From positions 6,386,001 to 6,450,000 of the forward strand of contig NZ_CP109499.1 of NCBI RefSeq assembly GCF_036231965.1: a stretch of DNA of 64,000 bases, in the 5' to 3' direction. Numbering within the stretch: position 1 is the first letter of the stretch; each line of letters begins with the position of its first letter. The DNA comes from Streptomyces sp. NBC_01428. GTDB lineage: Bacteria; Actinomycetota; Actinomycetes; Streptomycetales; Streptomycetaceae. The position numbers and the translations under genes are program-made. The notes beneath the pieces were generated by a model. It was given only the letters and a program-made list of their open reading frames with translations. It had not been told where the DNA came from and ran no database searches. Shown piece after piece: positions 8,577-17,282 of the stretch.

Positions 8577-9395
8577 TCAGCCGCGCTGGATCCCCGACGT
8601 GTCCTGCAGGACACCACGACGGCCGTCCTGCGTCTGCGCCACCAGGGCCGCACCACGCTGCTCGACGGCCAGGTACCAGGTGCCCGGCGCCAGTTCGGCG
8701 ATCGGCGACTGCGCGCCGTCCTCCGAGAACAGCGGCCGCGCGACCGGCACGGCGAACCAGAACGGCGAGAAGTCCTGCGAGGGCTGCTGCGGCGGCGGGG
8801 TCGACGACTGCGGCTGCGGCTGGTTCGGCTGCCCGCCGAACGGCTGTCCCTGCTGCGCGGGCTGGGCACCGTAAGGCTGCCCCGGCTGTCCGGGCTGCCC
8901 CGGCTGTCCGGCACCCGGGTACCCGTACCCACCCTGCGGCTGACCGCCGTAGGGCAGAGGGGCGGCCGGCTTGGGGGCGCCGACGAGGGCGGCCTGGAGC
9001 GGGGGAAGGAGCGGAGTCGCCACGGCGGCGGCCGCGAGGATGAGGGCGGCGATGAAGCCGAGGATGGTTCCGGCGGCTGCATTGGTCCTGTCCGGAACGT
9101 CAACCAGCGTCCAGAACATGGTCCACGCGACGAGGACCGTGAAGGCCACGCCGACCGTGCCGAGGTCGAGCCCCGCGACCTTGCGCGGCTGCGGCAGGCA
9201 ACGATTGGCGACGATCAGGGCGGCACCGATGACACCGCCCATGTAGACGCCAAGACCGGTGCCGAGGCTGTCCCATGCGTTCTGGTCGAAGTCGAACCCG
9301 GAAACGGTGTAGAGCTGCAGGAACGACGCGATGAACAGCAATACCGCTGCTCCGATCACCACGCCGTCGCCTCGAGTGAGGGAGCGGATATTCAC
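8577..9395 (-). CDS. Four-TM membrane protein with PQG-rich repeat and C-terminal domain
   Basis: A 272-residue protein. Four hydrophobic segments lie in residues 12-130 (VVIGAAVLLFIASFL, VYMGGVIGAALIVA, VGVAFTVLVAWTMFW, ILGFIAALILAAAAVA). A low-complexity GQPGQPGQPGQPYGAQPAQQ linker covers about residues 150-200. A small C-terminal domain of about 70 residues (FWFAVPVARPLF, ELAPGTWYLAVEQRG) probably lies in the cytosol. The layout resembles DUF5336-type actinobacterial proteins. The role is unknown. Confidence 0.75.
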   Translation of the reverse strand: MNIRSLTRGDGVVIGAAVLLFIASFLQLYTVSGFDFDQNAWDSLGTGLGVYMGGVIGAALIVANRCLPQPRKVAGLDLGTVGVAFTVLVAWTMFWTLVDVPDRTNAAAGTILGFIAALILAAAAVATPLLPPLQAALVGAPKPAAPLPYGGQPQGGYGYPGAGQPGQPGQPGQPYGAQPAQQGQPFGGQPNQPQPQSSTPPPQQPSQDFSPFWFAVPVARPLFSEDGAQSPIAELAPGTWYLAVEQRGAALVAQTQDGRRGVLQDTSGIQRG

Positions 9396-9568
9396 TTCAG
9401 GTCCTTCGTCAGTCGTCTCGTCATCGGTGGAGGCATCGCTGTTCGCCGTGTCGCCGTCATGGTGTCGCCGTCGGGTCCCGGTGTGCAGCGCGGGGGCGGC
9501 CCCTCATCGTACGGACGACACTATCGCCCGTCCTAGGAGGGTGTCCGCCGGGTTGGACGCGTCGATCA

Positions 9569-10552
9569 CTACCCGTGCAGGAAGCTCACGATTCCCTCAG
9601 AGATCCCCCGTGCCGCCTTCTGCCGCCAGGCGCCGCTGGTGAGCAGCGCGGCATCCTTGCTGTCGCGCATGTTGCCGCACTCGATGAACACCTTCGGAAC
9701 CGTTGACAGATTGAGACCGCCGAGGTCCGTCCGCACGTCAAGACCGGTGCCGTCGCCGATGTAGTTGGAGGGGGCGCTGCCCGTCTCGCGGACGAAGAGG
9801 CCGGCGATGCGCTCGCCCAGTTCTCGCGAGGACGCGACGATCGGGCGGGTGTCGGCGCCGCCCGCGTGCACGGACCCCGGCAGGATCACGTGGAACCCGC
9901 GGTTGCCGGACGCCGAGCCGTCGGCGTGGACGGAGACGACCGCGTCCGCGTGCGCCTTGTTGCCGATCCGGGCCCGCTCGTCGACACAGGGACCCCAGGA
10001 GCGGTCGCCGTCGTGGGTCAACTTCACGGTGGCGCCCTCGTGTTCGAGGATCGTCCGCATCCGGTTCGCCACGTCGAGGGTGAAGATGGCCTCCGCGTAC
10101 CCCGCGTTGGTCGACGTCCCCGTCGTGTCGCACTCCTTGCGGTTCGTGCCGATGTCCACCTTGCGGTTGATCTCGGACGTGTGCTGGAAGTTGCCGGGGT
10201 TGTGCCCCGGGTCGATCACCACGACCTTGCCCTTCAGGGGGCCGGAACCGGCCGGCTTCGCACCGGTCTCGGAGCCCGACGGGGAAGCCTTCGGGGACTT
10301 CCCCGGCTTGCTGTCGTCCCGCGCGGTCGCGGAGGCGGAACCCGCCGCCGAGGGGGCGCCGGAGCCGGGCGCCGAGGACGACGTGGCGGGGGCGGCCCGG
10401 TCGGACCCGCCTCCCGAGTCGTTCCCGACGGCCAGCCACACCAGCCAGCCGGCCAGTGCGCCCGGGACGAGCGCGGCGACCGCGACGGTGAGGGGCCCGC
10501 GCCGGAAACGGCGCGGCTGGGGCGGATCGAAGTCAGGGCCTACGTACGACAC
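9569..10552 (-). CDS. N-acetylmuramoyl-L-alanine amidase (Amidase_3), membrane-anchored
   Basis: A zinc amidase that cuts the MurNAc-L-Ala bond of peptidoglycan. GTG at 10552 gives 327 residues. There is one N-terminal membrane segment (residues 21-42), a Ser/Ala/Gly-rich linker to residue 105, then the catalytic domain with zinc ligands His117 (DPGHNPGN), Glu154 (GYAEAIF) and His209 (VSVHADG). The catalytic Glu is in VFIECGNMRDS. It probably acts on the outer face of the membrane in cell-wall turnover. A longer upstream reading frame overlaps the neighbouring methyltransferase and is not used. Confidence 0.92.
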   Translation of the reverse strand: MSYVGPDFDPPQPRRFRRGPLTVAVAALVPGALAGWLVWLAVGNDSGGGSDRAAPATSSSAPGSGAPSAAGSASATARDDSKPGKSPKASPSGSETGAKPAGSGPLKGKVVVIDPGHNPGNFQHTSEINRKVDIGTNRKECDTTGTSTNAGYAEAIFTLDVANRMRTILEHEGATVKLTHDGDRSWGPCVDERARIGNKAHADAVVSVHADGSASGNRGFHVILPGSVHAGGADTRPIVASSRELGERIAGLFVRETGSAPSNYIGDGTGLDVRTDLGGLNLSTVPKVFIECGNMRDSKDAALLTSGAWRQKAARGISEGIVSFLHG

Positions 10553-10619
10553 GTCAGCCACCCTAGCGGGCGTCCACCGTGTCCACGGGGTCCGCACCGA
10601 TGCCGGGACGGTTCGAGGG

Positions 10620-10644
10620 AAGGGCCCGCCGGGCGCGGGCCCTT
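10620..10644 (-). terminator. Hairpin after the class I methyltransferase gene
   Basis: AAGGGCCCGC at 10620-10629 pairs perfectly with GCGGGCCCTT at 10635-10644 around CGGGC. It lies just past the methyltransferase stop and upstream of the amidase gene. Confidence 0.65.
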
Positions 10645-10655
10645 GCCGATGCCGG

Positions 10656-11306
10656 TCAGATCCCCGCCCCGGTCCGCCGCAGCACCCGCAGCGAGTCCAT
10701 GACCCCGATCTCGGTGAACGCGCCCGATTCCAGGGCCCGGAGGTAGACGCGGTACGGGGCCTGGCCGGTGAACTCGTCGACGGGGTCCGGGAAGACGTCG
10801 TGGATGACGAGGAGGCCACCCTCGGCGACATGGGGCGCCCAGCCCTCGTAGTCCCCGCTCGCGTGCTCGTCGGTGTGGCCGCCGTCGACGAAGACGAGAC
10901 CGAGGGGCGTGCGCCAGAACGCGGCGATCTGCGGCGAGCGGCCGACCAGCGCGACGACGTGGTCCTCCAGGCCCGCCCGGTGCAGGGTCCGGCGGAACGT
11001 GGGCAGTGTGTCCATGCGCCCGATCTCCGGGTCGACCGTCGACGGGTCGTGGTACTCCCAGCCCGGCTGCTGCTCTTCGCTGCCCCGGTGGTGGTCCACC
11101 GTGACGGCGGTCACGCCCGCCTCACGTGCGGCGTCGGCCAGCAGGATCGTCGAGCGGCCGCAGTAGGTGCCGACCTCCAGGAGCGGCAGCCCCAGCCGCC
11201 CGGCCTCGACGGCGGCCTCGTACAGCGCCAGCCCCTCGGCCGTCGGCATGAACCCCTTGGCCGCCTCGAAGGCGGCGAGGATCTCGGGCTTGGGTGCCGC
11301 GGGCAT
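10656..11306 (-). CDS. Class I SAM-dependent methyltransferase (Methyltransf_24-like)
   Basis: A 216-residue protein. The SAM motif is LLEVGTYCGRSTILLAD, motif II is VTVDHH, and the conserved LVFVDGGHTDEH and GGLLVIHDVF segments place it with Methyltransf_24 or O-methyltransferase-like proteins. The ATG at 11306 has an ideal GGAGGA 6 bases upstream, so longer in-frame starts are rejected. The acceptor is unknown. It appears monocistronic, flanked by hairpins on both sides. Confidence 0.85.
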   Translation of the reverse strand: MPAAPKPEILAAFEAAKGFMPTAEGLALYEAAVEAGRLGLPLLEVGTYCGRSTILLADAAREAGVTAVTVDHHRGSEEQQPGWEYHDPSTVDPEIGRMDTLPTFRRTLHRAGLEDHVVALVGRSPQIAAFWRTPLGLVFVDGGHTDEHASGDYEGWAPHVAEGGLLVIHDVFPDPVDEFTGQAPYRVYLRALESGAFTEIGVMDSLRVLRRTGAGI

Positions 11307-11403
11307 GGGGTCCTCCATCGGTGCGAACGGCGTCGACGGTGTCGACGACCTCAACAGCGCGCACGTCGTGAGCGTTGCGGGCGACGGGCCGACCCATCGT
11401 GCA

Positions 11404-11437
11404 CCACACCCCCGCCGCGTGGGCGACGGGGGTGTGG
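11404..11437 (-). terminator. Hairpin after the MFS gene
   Basis: CCACACCCCCG at 11404-11414 pairs with CGGGGGTGTGG at 11427-11437, an 11-bp perfect stem 30 bases beyond the MFS stop. Confidence 0.65.
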
Positions 11438-11466
11438 ATGATCACGTGCCGAGGAGCGGGCCGGGG

Positions 11467-13212
11467 TCAGGCGGTGACGCCCGCGTTCTCGCCGGGCAAC
11501 GCCAGATCGAGGTCGACAGGCCGGTCGTCGCCCGCGTGCGTCGCGGACGAGGCGAGCGGGCCGTGGCCGGCGGCCCGGGCGGCGAGCACGTACGCGCCCT
11601 GCGCCGGGACGGCGAGCGCGTAGCCGCCGTTCTCGTCGGAGAGGGTGGCGCCCGCCTGCCGGCCACGCCGGTCGATCAGGGTGACCTTGGCGCGGGCGAC
11701 CGGGTCGCCGGACGCGTTCAGGACCCGGCCGCGGAAGCCGCCGAGCACCTCGTGCGCACGCTCCAGCGCGGCCTCCTCCTCGCTGCTCGCGCGCAGCTGC
11801 GGCGCGGAGGCCTGGCGCTGGCGGGGCAGGAAGAGGGCCAGGACCAGGCCGACCAGGACGGCGCCGGTGGCGATCATGAACGACACCCGGAAGCCGTGCA
11901 TGGTCGGGATCGCGGCGCCGCCGACGTGGTTCGCCGTGTTGGCGAGCACCATGCCGATGACGGCGCTCGACACGGACGTGCCGATGGACCGCATCAGGGT
12001 GTTCAGGCCGTTCGCCGCACCCGTCTCCGAGGCCGGGACGGACCCGATGATCAGGGCGGGCAGCGAGGAGTAGGCGAGCCCGATGCCCGCGCCGAGGACG
12101 ACGGCGATGACCAGGGACTGCCAGGCGGCGCTCATCAGGCCGAGACCGGCGCCGTAGCCGATCCCGATGATCACCATGCCGAGGATGAGGGTGACCTTGG
12201 GGCCGTACTTCGCCGACAGCCGCGCGTACACCGGGGCCGTGACCATCATCGTCAGGCCGAGCGGCATCACGAGCAGGCCCGCGCTCACCATCGACTGGCC
12301 GAGGCCGTAGCCGGTGGACTTCGGGAGCTGGAGGAGCTGCGGCAGGACGAGGGAGACGACGTAGAAGGAGACGCCGACCATGATCGAGGCGAGGTTGGTG
12401 AAGAGGACGGCCGGGCGGGCCGTGGTGCGCAGGTCGACCAGCGGGGCCTTCAGGCGCAGCTCCATCACGCCCCACAGCAGCAGGACGGCGACGGACGCGC
12501 CGAAGAGGCCGAGCGTGGTGGGCGCGGTCCAGCCCCAGTCGCTGCCCTTGGTGATCGGCAGCAGGAAGAGCACGAGACCGACGGACAGGCCTATCGCGCC
12601 CAGCACGTCGAAGGTCCCCTGGGCCCGCATCGGGGACTCCGGGACGACGAGCAGGGTGAGGACGATGGAGATGACACCGAGGGCCGCGGCACCGTAGAAG
12701 AGCGCGTGCCAGTTGGCGTGCTGCGCGACGAGGGCCGCCGCGGGCAGCGCGAGACCGCCGCCGACGCCGATCGAGGAGCTCATCAGCGCCATCGCGGAGC
12801 CGAGCTTCTCGCGGGGGAGCATGTCGCGCATCAGGCCGATGCCGAGCGGGATGGCGCCCATCGCGAAGCCCTGGAGCGAACGGCCCACGATCATCGGCAG
12901 CAGCGTGCTGGTCAGTGCGCTGATCAGGGCGCCGACCACCATGATGGACAGGCTGGTCAGCAGCATGCGCCGCTTGCCGAAGAGGTCGCCGAGGCGGCCC
13001 ATGATCGGGGTGGCAACGGCGCCCGCGAGCAGGGTCGAGGTCAGGACCCAGGTGGCGTTGCTGGGCGCGGTTCCCAGCAGTGCCGGCAGGTCCTTGATGA
13101 CCGGGACGAGCAGGGTCTGCATCACCGCGACAACGATGCCCGCGAACGCGAGCACCGGCACGGTCGCGCCGCTCGGCCTCCGCGCGGGCTGGTCGGTCGT
13201 CGTGTGCGTCAT
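11467..13212 (-). CDS. MFS exporter (DHA2/EmrB type) with C-terminal regulatory-like beta domain
   Basis: A 581-residue multidrug-type exporter, presumably with 14 membrane helices. Motif A is seen as GRLGDLFGKRRM, and antiporter motif C-like and HAMTH-type starts fit DHA2. After the last helix (LVGLVLALFLPR), about 80 residues resemble a carboxypeptidase-regulatory-like beta sandwich (RVLNASGDPVARAKVTLIDR, LSDENGGYALAVPAQGAYVL). ATG 13212 has GGAGG 9 bases upstream. The substrate is unknown. The 5' leader carries three imperfect direct repeats (13276-13360). Divergent from fadE. Confidence 0.88.
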   Translation of the reverse strand: MTHTTTDQPARRPSGATVPVLAFAGIVVAVMQTLLVPVIKDLPALLGTAPSNATWVLTSTLLAGAVATPIMGRLGDLFGKRRMLLTSLSIMVVGALISALTSTLLPMIVGRSLQGFAMGAIPLGIGLMRDMLPREKLGSAMALMSSSIGVGGGLALPAAALVAQHANWHALFYGAAALGVISIVLTLLVVPESPMRAQGTFDVLGAIGLSVGLVLFLLPITKGSDWGWTAPTTLGLFGASVAVLLLWGVMELRLKAPLVDLRTTARPAVLFTNLASIMVGVSFYVVSLVLPQLLQLPKSTGYGLGQSMVSAGLLVMPLGLTMMVTAPVYARLSAKYGPKVTLILGMVIIGIGYGAGLGLMSAAWQSLVIAVVLGAGIGLAYSSLPALIIGSVPASETGAANGLNTLMRSIGTSVSSAVIGMVLANTANHVGGAAIPTMHGFRVSFMIATGAVLVGLVLALFLPRQRQASAPQLRASSEEEAALERAHEVLGGFRGRVLNASGDPVARAKVTLIDRRGRQAGATLSDENGGYALAVPAQGAYVLAARAAGHGPLASSATHAGDDRPVDLDLALPGENAGVTA

Positions 13213-13275
13213 TGCGTGGGGCCTCCAGGCCGTAAGAAAGCGAGCACTCAGAAGAGAGGTGAAGCGGAAAAGGGG

Positions 13276-13360
13276 TGATCCGTGCGGATTCGAGGGACGG
13301 TCGGTCGGGCTGATCCATGCGGATGCGGGGACGTCGGTCGGCTGATCCGTGCGGAATACG
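13276..13360. repeat. Three imperfect direct repeats of about 33 bp in the MFS leader
   Basis: TGATCCGTGCGGA occurs at 13276 and 13343 and TGATCCATGCGGA at 13311. The first two are each followed by GACG(G)TCGGTCGG. Spacings are 35 and 32 bases. They lie 64-150 bases upstream of the MFS start, in the divergent region with fadE, and may be regulator half-sites. Confidence 0.6.
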
Positions 13361-13440
13361 TGCAAGGAGAACCCGGTGTGCCCGGGCAACTATTCCGATG
13401 CTTCGGCGTACTAACGAATTCTTGACCGTTCCATGAGGAT

Positions 13441-13455
13441 CTGACCTACCGTCAG
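13441..13455. promoter_or_regulatory. Palindromic operator candidate CTGAC-N5-GTCAG (fadE promoter)
   Basis: CTGACCTACCGTCAG, a perfect 5-5-5 inverted repeat ending 2 bases before the KstR operator. Same arms as at 8484 and 24112. Confidence 0.6.
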
Positions 13456-13457
13456 AA

Positions 13458-13471
13458 TGGAACGTGTTCTA
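13458..13471. promoter_or_regulatory. KstR operator, fadE promoter
   Basis: TGGAACGTGTTCTA fits TNNAACNNGTTNNA exactly. The trailing TAGTCT (13470-13475) can serve as a -10 element for fadE, so bound repressor would block RNA polymerase. Confidence 0.75.
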
Positions 13472-13516
13472 GTCTGGCGCCCGATCCACGCACCTTGGGC
13501 CTTCGGGGAGGCACGC

Positions 13517-15892
13517 ATGGGCATCGCGATCACGCCGGAACAGCGGGAGCTGGCCGAGGCCGTCCATGGCTGGATCGCCCGCGCCGTGCCACCCGAGGAG
13601 GTCCGAAAACTCCTCGACGCCCCGGGCACCGGCCGCCCGCCGTTCTGGGACGCGCTCGCCGCGCAGGGGCTGCTCGCCGTGCACCTTCCGGAGGAGTACG
13701 GCGGGGGCGGCGGCGACCTCCTCGACCTCGCCGTGGTCGTGGAGGAGGCCGCGCGGGCGGCACTTCCGGGACCGTTCCTCGCGCACGTCCTCGCGGCAGC
13801 GGTCCTCGCGTCGGCCGCCTCCGCGTCCGCCGTCCCCGCGTCCACGGCTCGGACCGCCGGGGATTCTCCCGGGCCGGGCGACCGCGGTGCGGGCGGGCTC
13901 GGCGGGCTCCGCGGTCTCCTGCGGGATCTCGGCTCCGGGAACCGTGTCGGGGCGGTCGCGTTCGGCGCCGGTTCCCTGACCGCCGAGGCCGTGGACGGCG
14001 GCGGATACCTGCTCGACGGGGTCGCGCCACCCGTGCTCTCCGGCGCCGACGCGGACGTCCTGGTGCTCGTGGCGTCCGTCGTGACCGGCGGGCCGGCGAG
14101 ACGTCCGGGGGCCGGCGACGCGGCAGGAGGCGATCCGGGCGGTGGCGGAGAGCGCCGGGGTGATCCGAGCGGCGGCGGAGGGGCCGGGGGTGATCCGGGG
14201 CGCGGCGGAGGGTCCGAGGCGGGGAGCGGGTCCGTCTGTCTGGTCGTCGACGCCCGGGATCTCGTCGTACGGCCGCACGAGAGCGCCGATCCCACGCGGG
14301 GGACCGCCGAGGTGCGCGCCGAGGGGGTCCGGGTCGGCGCCGACCGGGTGCTCGCGGCGGGCCCGCCGACGGTCCGGGACCTGGCCGCCGTCGTCCTCGC
14401 CGCCGACGCCTGCGGCACCGCCGCGTGGGCGCTGGACACCGCGGCCGGGCACGCCCGGGTCCGCGAACAGTTCGGCCGCCCCATCGGACGGTTCCAGGGC
14501 GTGAAGCACCTGTGCGCCGGCATGCTCGTCCGGCTGGAACAGGCCCGGGCCCTCACCTGGGACGCCGCACGCACCGGGCGGGAGCCGTCCCCCGTACGGG
14601 AACTGGTGGCCTCCCTCGCCGCGGGCTCCGCACTCGACGCCGCCCTCACCTGTGCCGAGGACTGCGTCCAGATCCTCGGCGGCATCGGATTCACCTGGGA
14701 ACACGACGCCCACCTGTATCTGCGCCGCGCCCTCGTGGCGCGCCAGCTCTACGGGGCCGGGAGCGGACACCTGCGCCGGGCCGCCCGGCTCGCCCGGGAC
14801 GGCGTACGCCGGGAACTGCGCCTCGAACTCCCGCCCGAGGCCGACCGGTACCGCTCCGAGGCCCGCCGGGTGATCGACCCGGTGCGCGGTCTCGACCCCG
14901 CGGCGGTCCGCAGGGCGCTGGCGCCCACCGGCTACGCCGCCCCGCACCTGCCCCCGCCCCACGGGCTCGGCGCGGGACCCGTCCGGCAGCTCGCCGTGCA
15001 GCAGGAGCTGGCGGCGGCGGGCGTACGGATCGCCGACCTCGGGATCGCCACCTGGGTCGTGCCGTCCCTCATCGCCCATGGCACCGCCGCCCAGCAGGAG
15101 CGCTATCTGCTGCCCACGCTGCGCGGAGACCTGCTGTGGTGCCAGCTCTTCTCCGAGCCGGACGCCGGTTCCGACCTCGCCTCGCTGCGCACCCGGGCCG
15201 AGCGCACCGCGGACGGCCGGTGGCGGATCAACGGGCAGAAGGTGTGGACGAGCGCGGCGCAGTGGGCCGACCACGGCATCCTGCTCGCCCGGACCGACCC
15301 GGACGCACCCAAGCACCGGGGGCTCACCTACTTCCTCGTCGACATGAAGACCACGGACGGCATCGACGTCCGGCCCCTGAAGGAGATCACCGGGGACTCC
15401 CTGTTCAACGAGGTCTGGTTCGACGACGTGCTGCTCCCCGCGGACGCGGTCGTCGGCGAGGTCGACGACGGGTGGCGGGTCGCCCGCAACACCCTCGGCA
15501 ACGAACGCGTCCACATGGCCGACCAGTTGACCTTCGACACCGGTCTGGAGGCGCTGATACGGGCGGACGTCGACGCGGCCCGGCTGGGCGCCCTGCTCGC
15601 CGAGGCGCACGCCCTGGCCTGCATCGGGCTGCGCACGACGCTCCAGCAGGTGTCCGGCACCGAACCGGGCGCGGGCGCCTCCGTACGGAAGCTGGTGCAG
15701 ACCGCCCACCAGCAGCGGGTCGCCGAACTCGCCCTCGAACTCCTCGGTCCCGAGGGCGCGTTGCGCGAGGGGCCGGGCGAACGGGCCGTGCACGGCTTCC
15801 TGCTCTCCCGCTGCCTGACGATCGCCGGCGGCACCACGCAGGTCCAGCTCAACGTCGTCGCCGAACGCATCCTCGGCCTGCCACGAGACTAG
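13517..15892 (+). CDS. Fused double acyl-CoA dehydrogenase, FadE34-like
   Basis: Flavoenzyme of 791 residues made of two tandem acyl-CoA dehydrogenase units. The first covers about residues 1-440 (HLPEEYGGGGGDLLDL, then CVQILGGIGFTWEHDAHLYL near 383). The second covers about 450-791 (LLWCQLFSEPDAGSDLASL, INGQKVWTSAAQWADH, TIAGGTTQVQLNVVAERILG). This architecture matches mycobacterial FadE34 (ChsE3), which desaturates steroid side-chain CoA thioesters. A Gly/Asp/Pro tandem repeat (about residues 199-234) is inserted in the first unit. ATG 13517 has GGGGAGG upstream. It is coupled to the thiolase 13 bases downstream and preceded by a KstR operator. Confidence 0.85.
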   Translation: MGIAITPEQRELAEAVHGWIARAVPPEEVRKLLDAPGTGRPPFWDALAAQGLLAVHLPEEYGGGGGDLLDLAVVVEEAARAALPGPFLAHVLAAAVLASAASASAVPASTARTAGDSPGPGDRGAGGLGGLRGLLRDLGSGNRVGAVAFGAGSLTAEAVDGGGYLLDGVAPPVLSGADADVLVLVASVVTGGPARRPGAGDAAGGDPGGGGERRGDPSGGGGAGGDPGRGGGSEAGSGSVCLVVDARDLVVRPHESADPTRGTAEVRAEGVRVGADRVLAAGPPTVRDLAAVVLAADACGTAAWALDTAAGHARVREQFGRPIGRFQGVKHLCAGMLVRLEQARALTWDAARTGREPSPVRELVASLAAGSALDAALTCAEDCVQILGGIGFTWEHDAHLYLRRALVARQLYGAGSGHLRRAARLARDGVRRELRLELPPEADRYRSEARRVIDPVRGLDPAAVRRALAPTGYAAPHLPPPHGLGAGPVRQLAVQQELAAAGVRIADLGIATWVVPSLIAHGTAAQQERYLLPTLRGDLLWCQLFSEPDAGSDLASLRTRAERTADGRWRINGQKVWTSAAQWADHGILLARTDPDAPKHRGLTYFLVDMKTTDGIDVRPLKEITGDSLFNEVWFDDVLLPADAVVGEVDDGWRVARNTLGNERVHMADQLTFDTGLEALIRADVDAARLGALLAEAHALACIGLRTTLQQVSGTEPGAGASVRKLVQTAHQQRVAELALELLGPEGALREGPGERAVHGFLLSRCLTIAGGTTQVQLNVVAERILGLPRD
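14112..14222 (+). repeat. In-frame G-rich degenerate tandem repeat within fadE
   Basis: Repeated GGNGATCCGNGGNG-type units encode AGGDPGGGGER, RGDPSGGGG and AGGDPGRGGG. The insert lies in the middle of the first dehydrogenase unit, likely a surface loop. Confidence 0.7.
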
Positions 15893-15905
15893 GAGCGCCA
15901 CCGCC

Positions 15906-17189
15906 ATGACAGCCAAGCCCGCCAAGCCCGCCACGAGCACCGAGCCCGCCACGAGCACCGACCCAGCCAGGCCTGCCAAGCCGGCCAAGTCCGCCATGAA
16001 GTCGTACGTCGTCGGGGTCGGCATGACCCGGTTCGAGAAGCCCGAGACCCGGGACTGGCAGTACTGGGACATGGTCCGGGAGGCCGGTTCCGGCGCCCTC
16101 GCGGATGCGGGGATCGCCTACACCGACGTGGAGCAGGTCCCCGTCGGCTACTGCTTCCAGGCGTCCACCGCCGGTCAGCGCGCCGCGTACGAACTCGGCC
16201 TGACCGGCGTGCCGGTGTACAACGTGAACAACAACTGCGCGACCGGAGCGAGTGCGTTGATGCTCGCGCGGCAGTTCGTCGAGGGTGGCCTCGCGGACTG
16301 CGTCCTCGCGCTGGGCTTCGAGAAGATGAAGCGCGGCGCCCTCGGATCGGGCGCGGACGGCGGCGACTTCTCGACCTCGCCGGTCGCCCGCCACTACGGG
16401 ATCATGGCCGCCCGGCACGGCTTCGAGATGACCCCGCCCACCGCGCAGATCTTCGGCGACGCCGCCCGGGAGCACATGGAGCGGTACGGCACCACCGAGG
16501 CCCAGCTCGCCGCCGTCGGCGCCAAGAACCACCGGCATTCGCAGCACAACCCGTACGCGCAGTTCCAGGACGTGTACTCCGTCGACGAGATCCTCGCCGC
16601 CCGGACCGTGCACCGGCCGCTGACCAAGCTCCAGTGCTCGCCGACCTCGGACGGGGCCGCCGCCGCGGTCGTCGTGTCCGAACGGTTCGTCGACCGCCAC
16701 GGACTCGGGGACCGGGCCGTCGAGATCGTCGCGCAGGCGATGACCACCGACACCGAGGAGTCCTTCGCCTCCGGCTCCTGCATCGACGTCGTCGGCCGGC
16801 CGATGTCACGCGAGGCCGCGCGCCAGGTGTACGAACGCTCCGGACTCGGCATCGGGGACGTGGACGTCGTCGAACTCCACGACTGCTTCTCCGTCAACGA
16901 GCTGCTGACCTACGAGGCGCTCGGCATGTGCGAGGAAGGGGAGTCCGGCAAGCTCGTCGAGTCCGGCGCGACGACGTACGGCGGACGCTGGGTGGTGAAC
17001 CCCTCGGGCGGCCTGATCTCCAAGGGGCATCCGCTGGGCGCGACCGGCATCGCCCAGGTCGCCGAACTCGTCTGGCAGGTGCGGGGCGAGGCCGCGGCCC
17101 GCCAGGTGCCCGGCGCGCGCGTCGGGCTCGCCCACAACATCGGCCTGGGCGGCGCGGCCGTGGTCACGCTGCTGCGCGCGGGTGTCTGA
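15906..17189 (+). CDS. SCP-x type thiolase / lipid-transfer protein (Ltp-like)
   Basis: A 427-residue thiolase-fold protein of the sterol-carrier thiolase group. The nucleophile Cys111 is in NNNCATGASALML. Catalytic His segments are ELHDCFSVNELL and GGLISKGHPLGATG. In steroid degraders this group cleaves side chains (thiolysis or retro-aldol). AGGAG is upstream of ATG 15906. Residues 2-30 are an unusual Lys/Pro/Ala/Ser/Thr repeat, and the typical family start would be Met31 (MKSYVVGVGMTRF), which has no Shine-Dalgarno. Cotranscribed with fadE and so probably under KstR. Confidence 0.88.
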   Translation: MTAKPAKPATSTEPATSTDPARPAKPAKSAMKSYVVGVGMTRFEKPETRDWQYWDMVREAGSGALADAGIAYTDVEQVPVGYCFQASTAGQRAAYELGLTGVPVYNVNNNCATGASALMLARQFVEGGLADCVLALGFEKMKRGALGSGADGGDFSTSPVARHYGIMAARHGFEMTPPTAQIFGDAAREHMERYGTTEAQLAAVGAKNHRHSQHNPYAQFQDVYSVDEILAARTVHRPLTKLQCSPTSDGAAAAVVVSERFVDRHGLGDRAVEIVAQAMTTDTEESFASGSCIDVVGRPMSREAARQVYERSGLGIGDVDVVELHDCFSVNELLTYEALGMCEEGESGKLVESGATTYGGRWVVNPSGGLISKGHPLGATGIAQVAELVWQVRGEAAARQVPGARVGLAHNIGLGGAAVVTLLRAGV

Positions 17190-17282
17190 GGCGGCCCCCC
17201 CGCCCGTCCCACGGCCTAGGTCCGGCGGCCGCGCCCGGCTGCGTCGAAATCCCGATGCCAGGAGCGTCCGCCGGTTGAGAGC

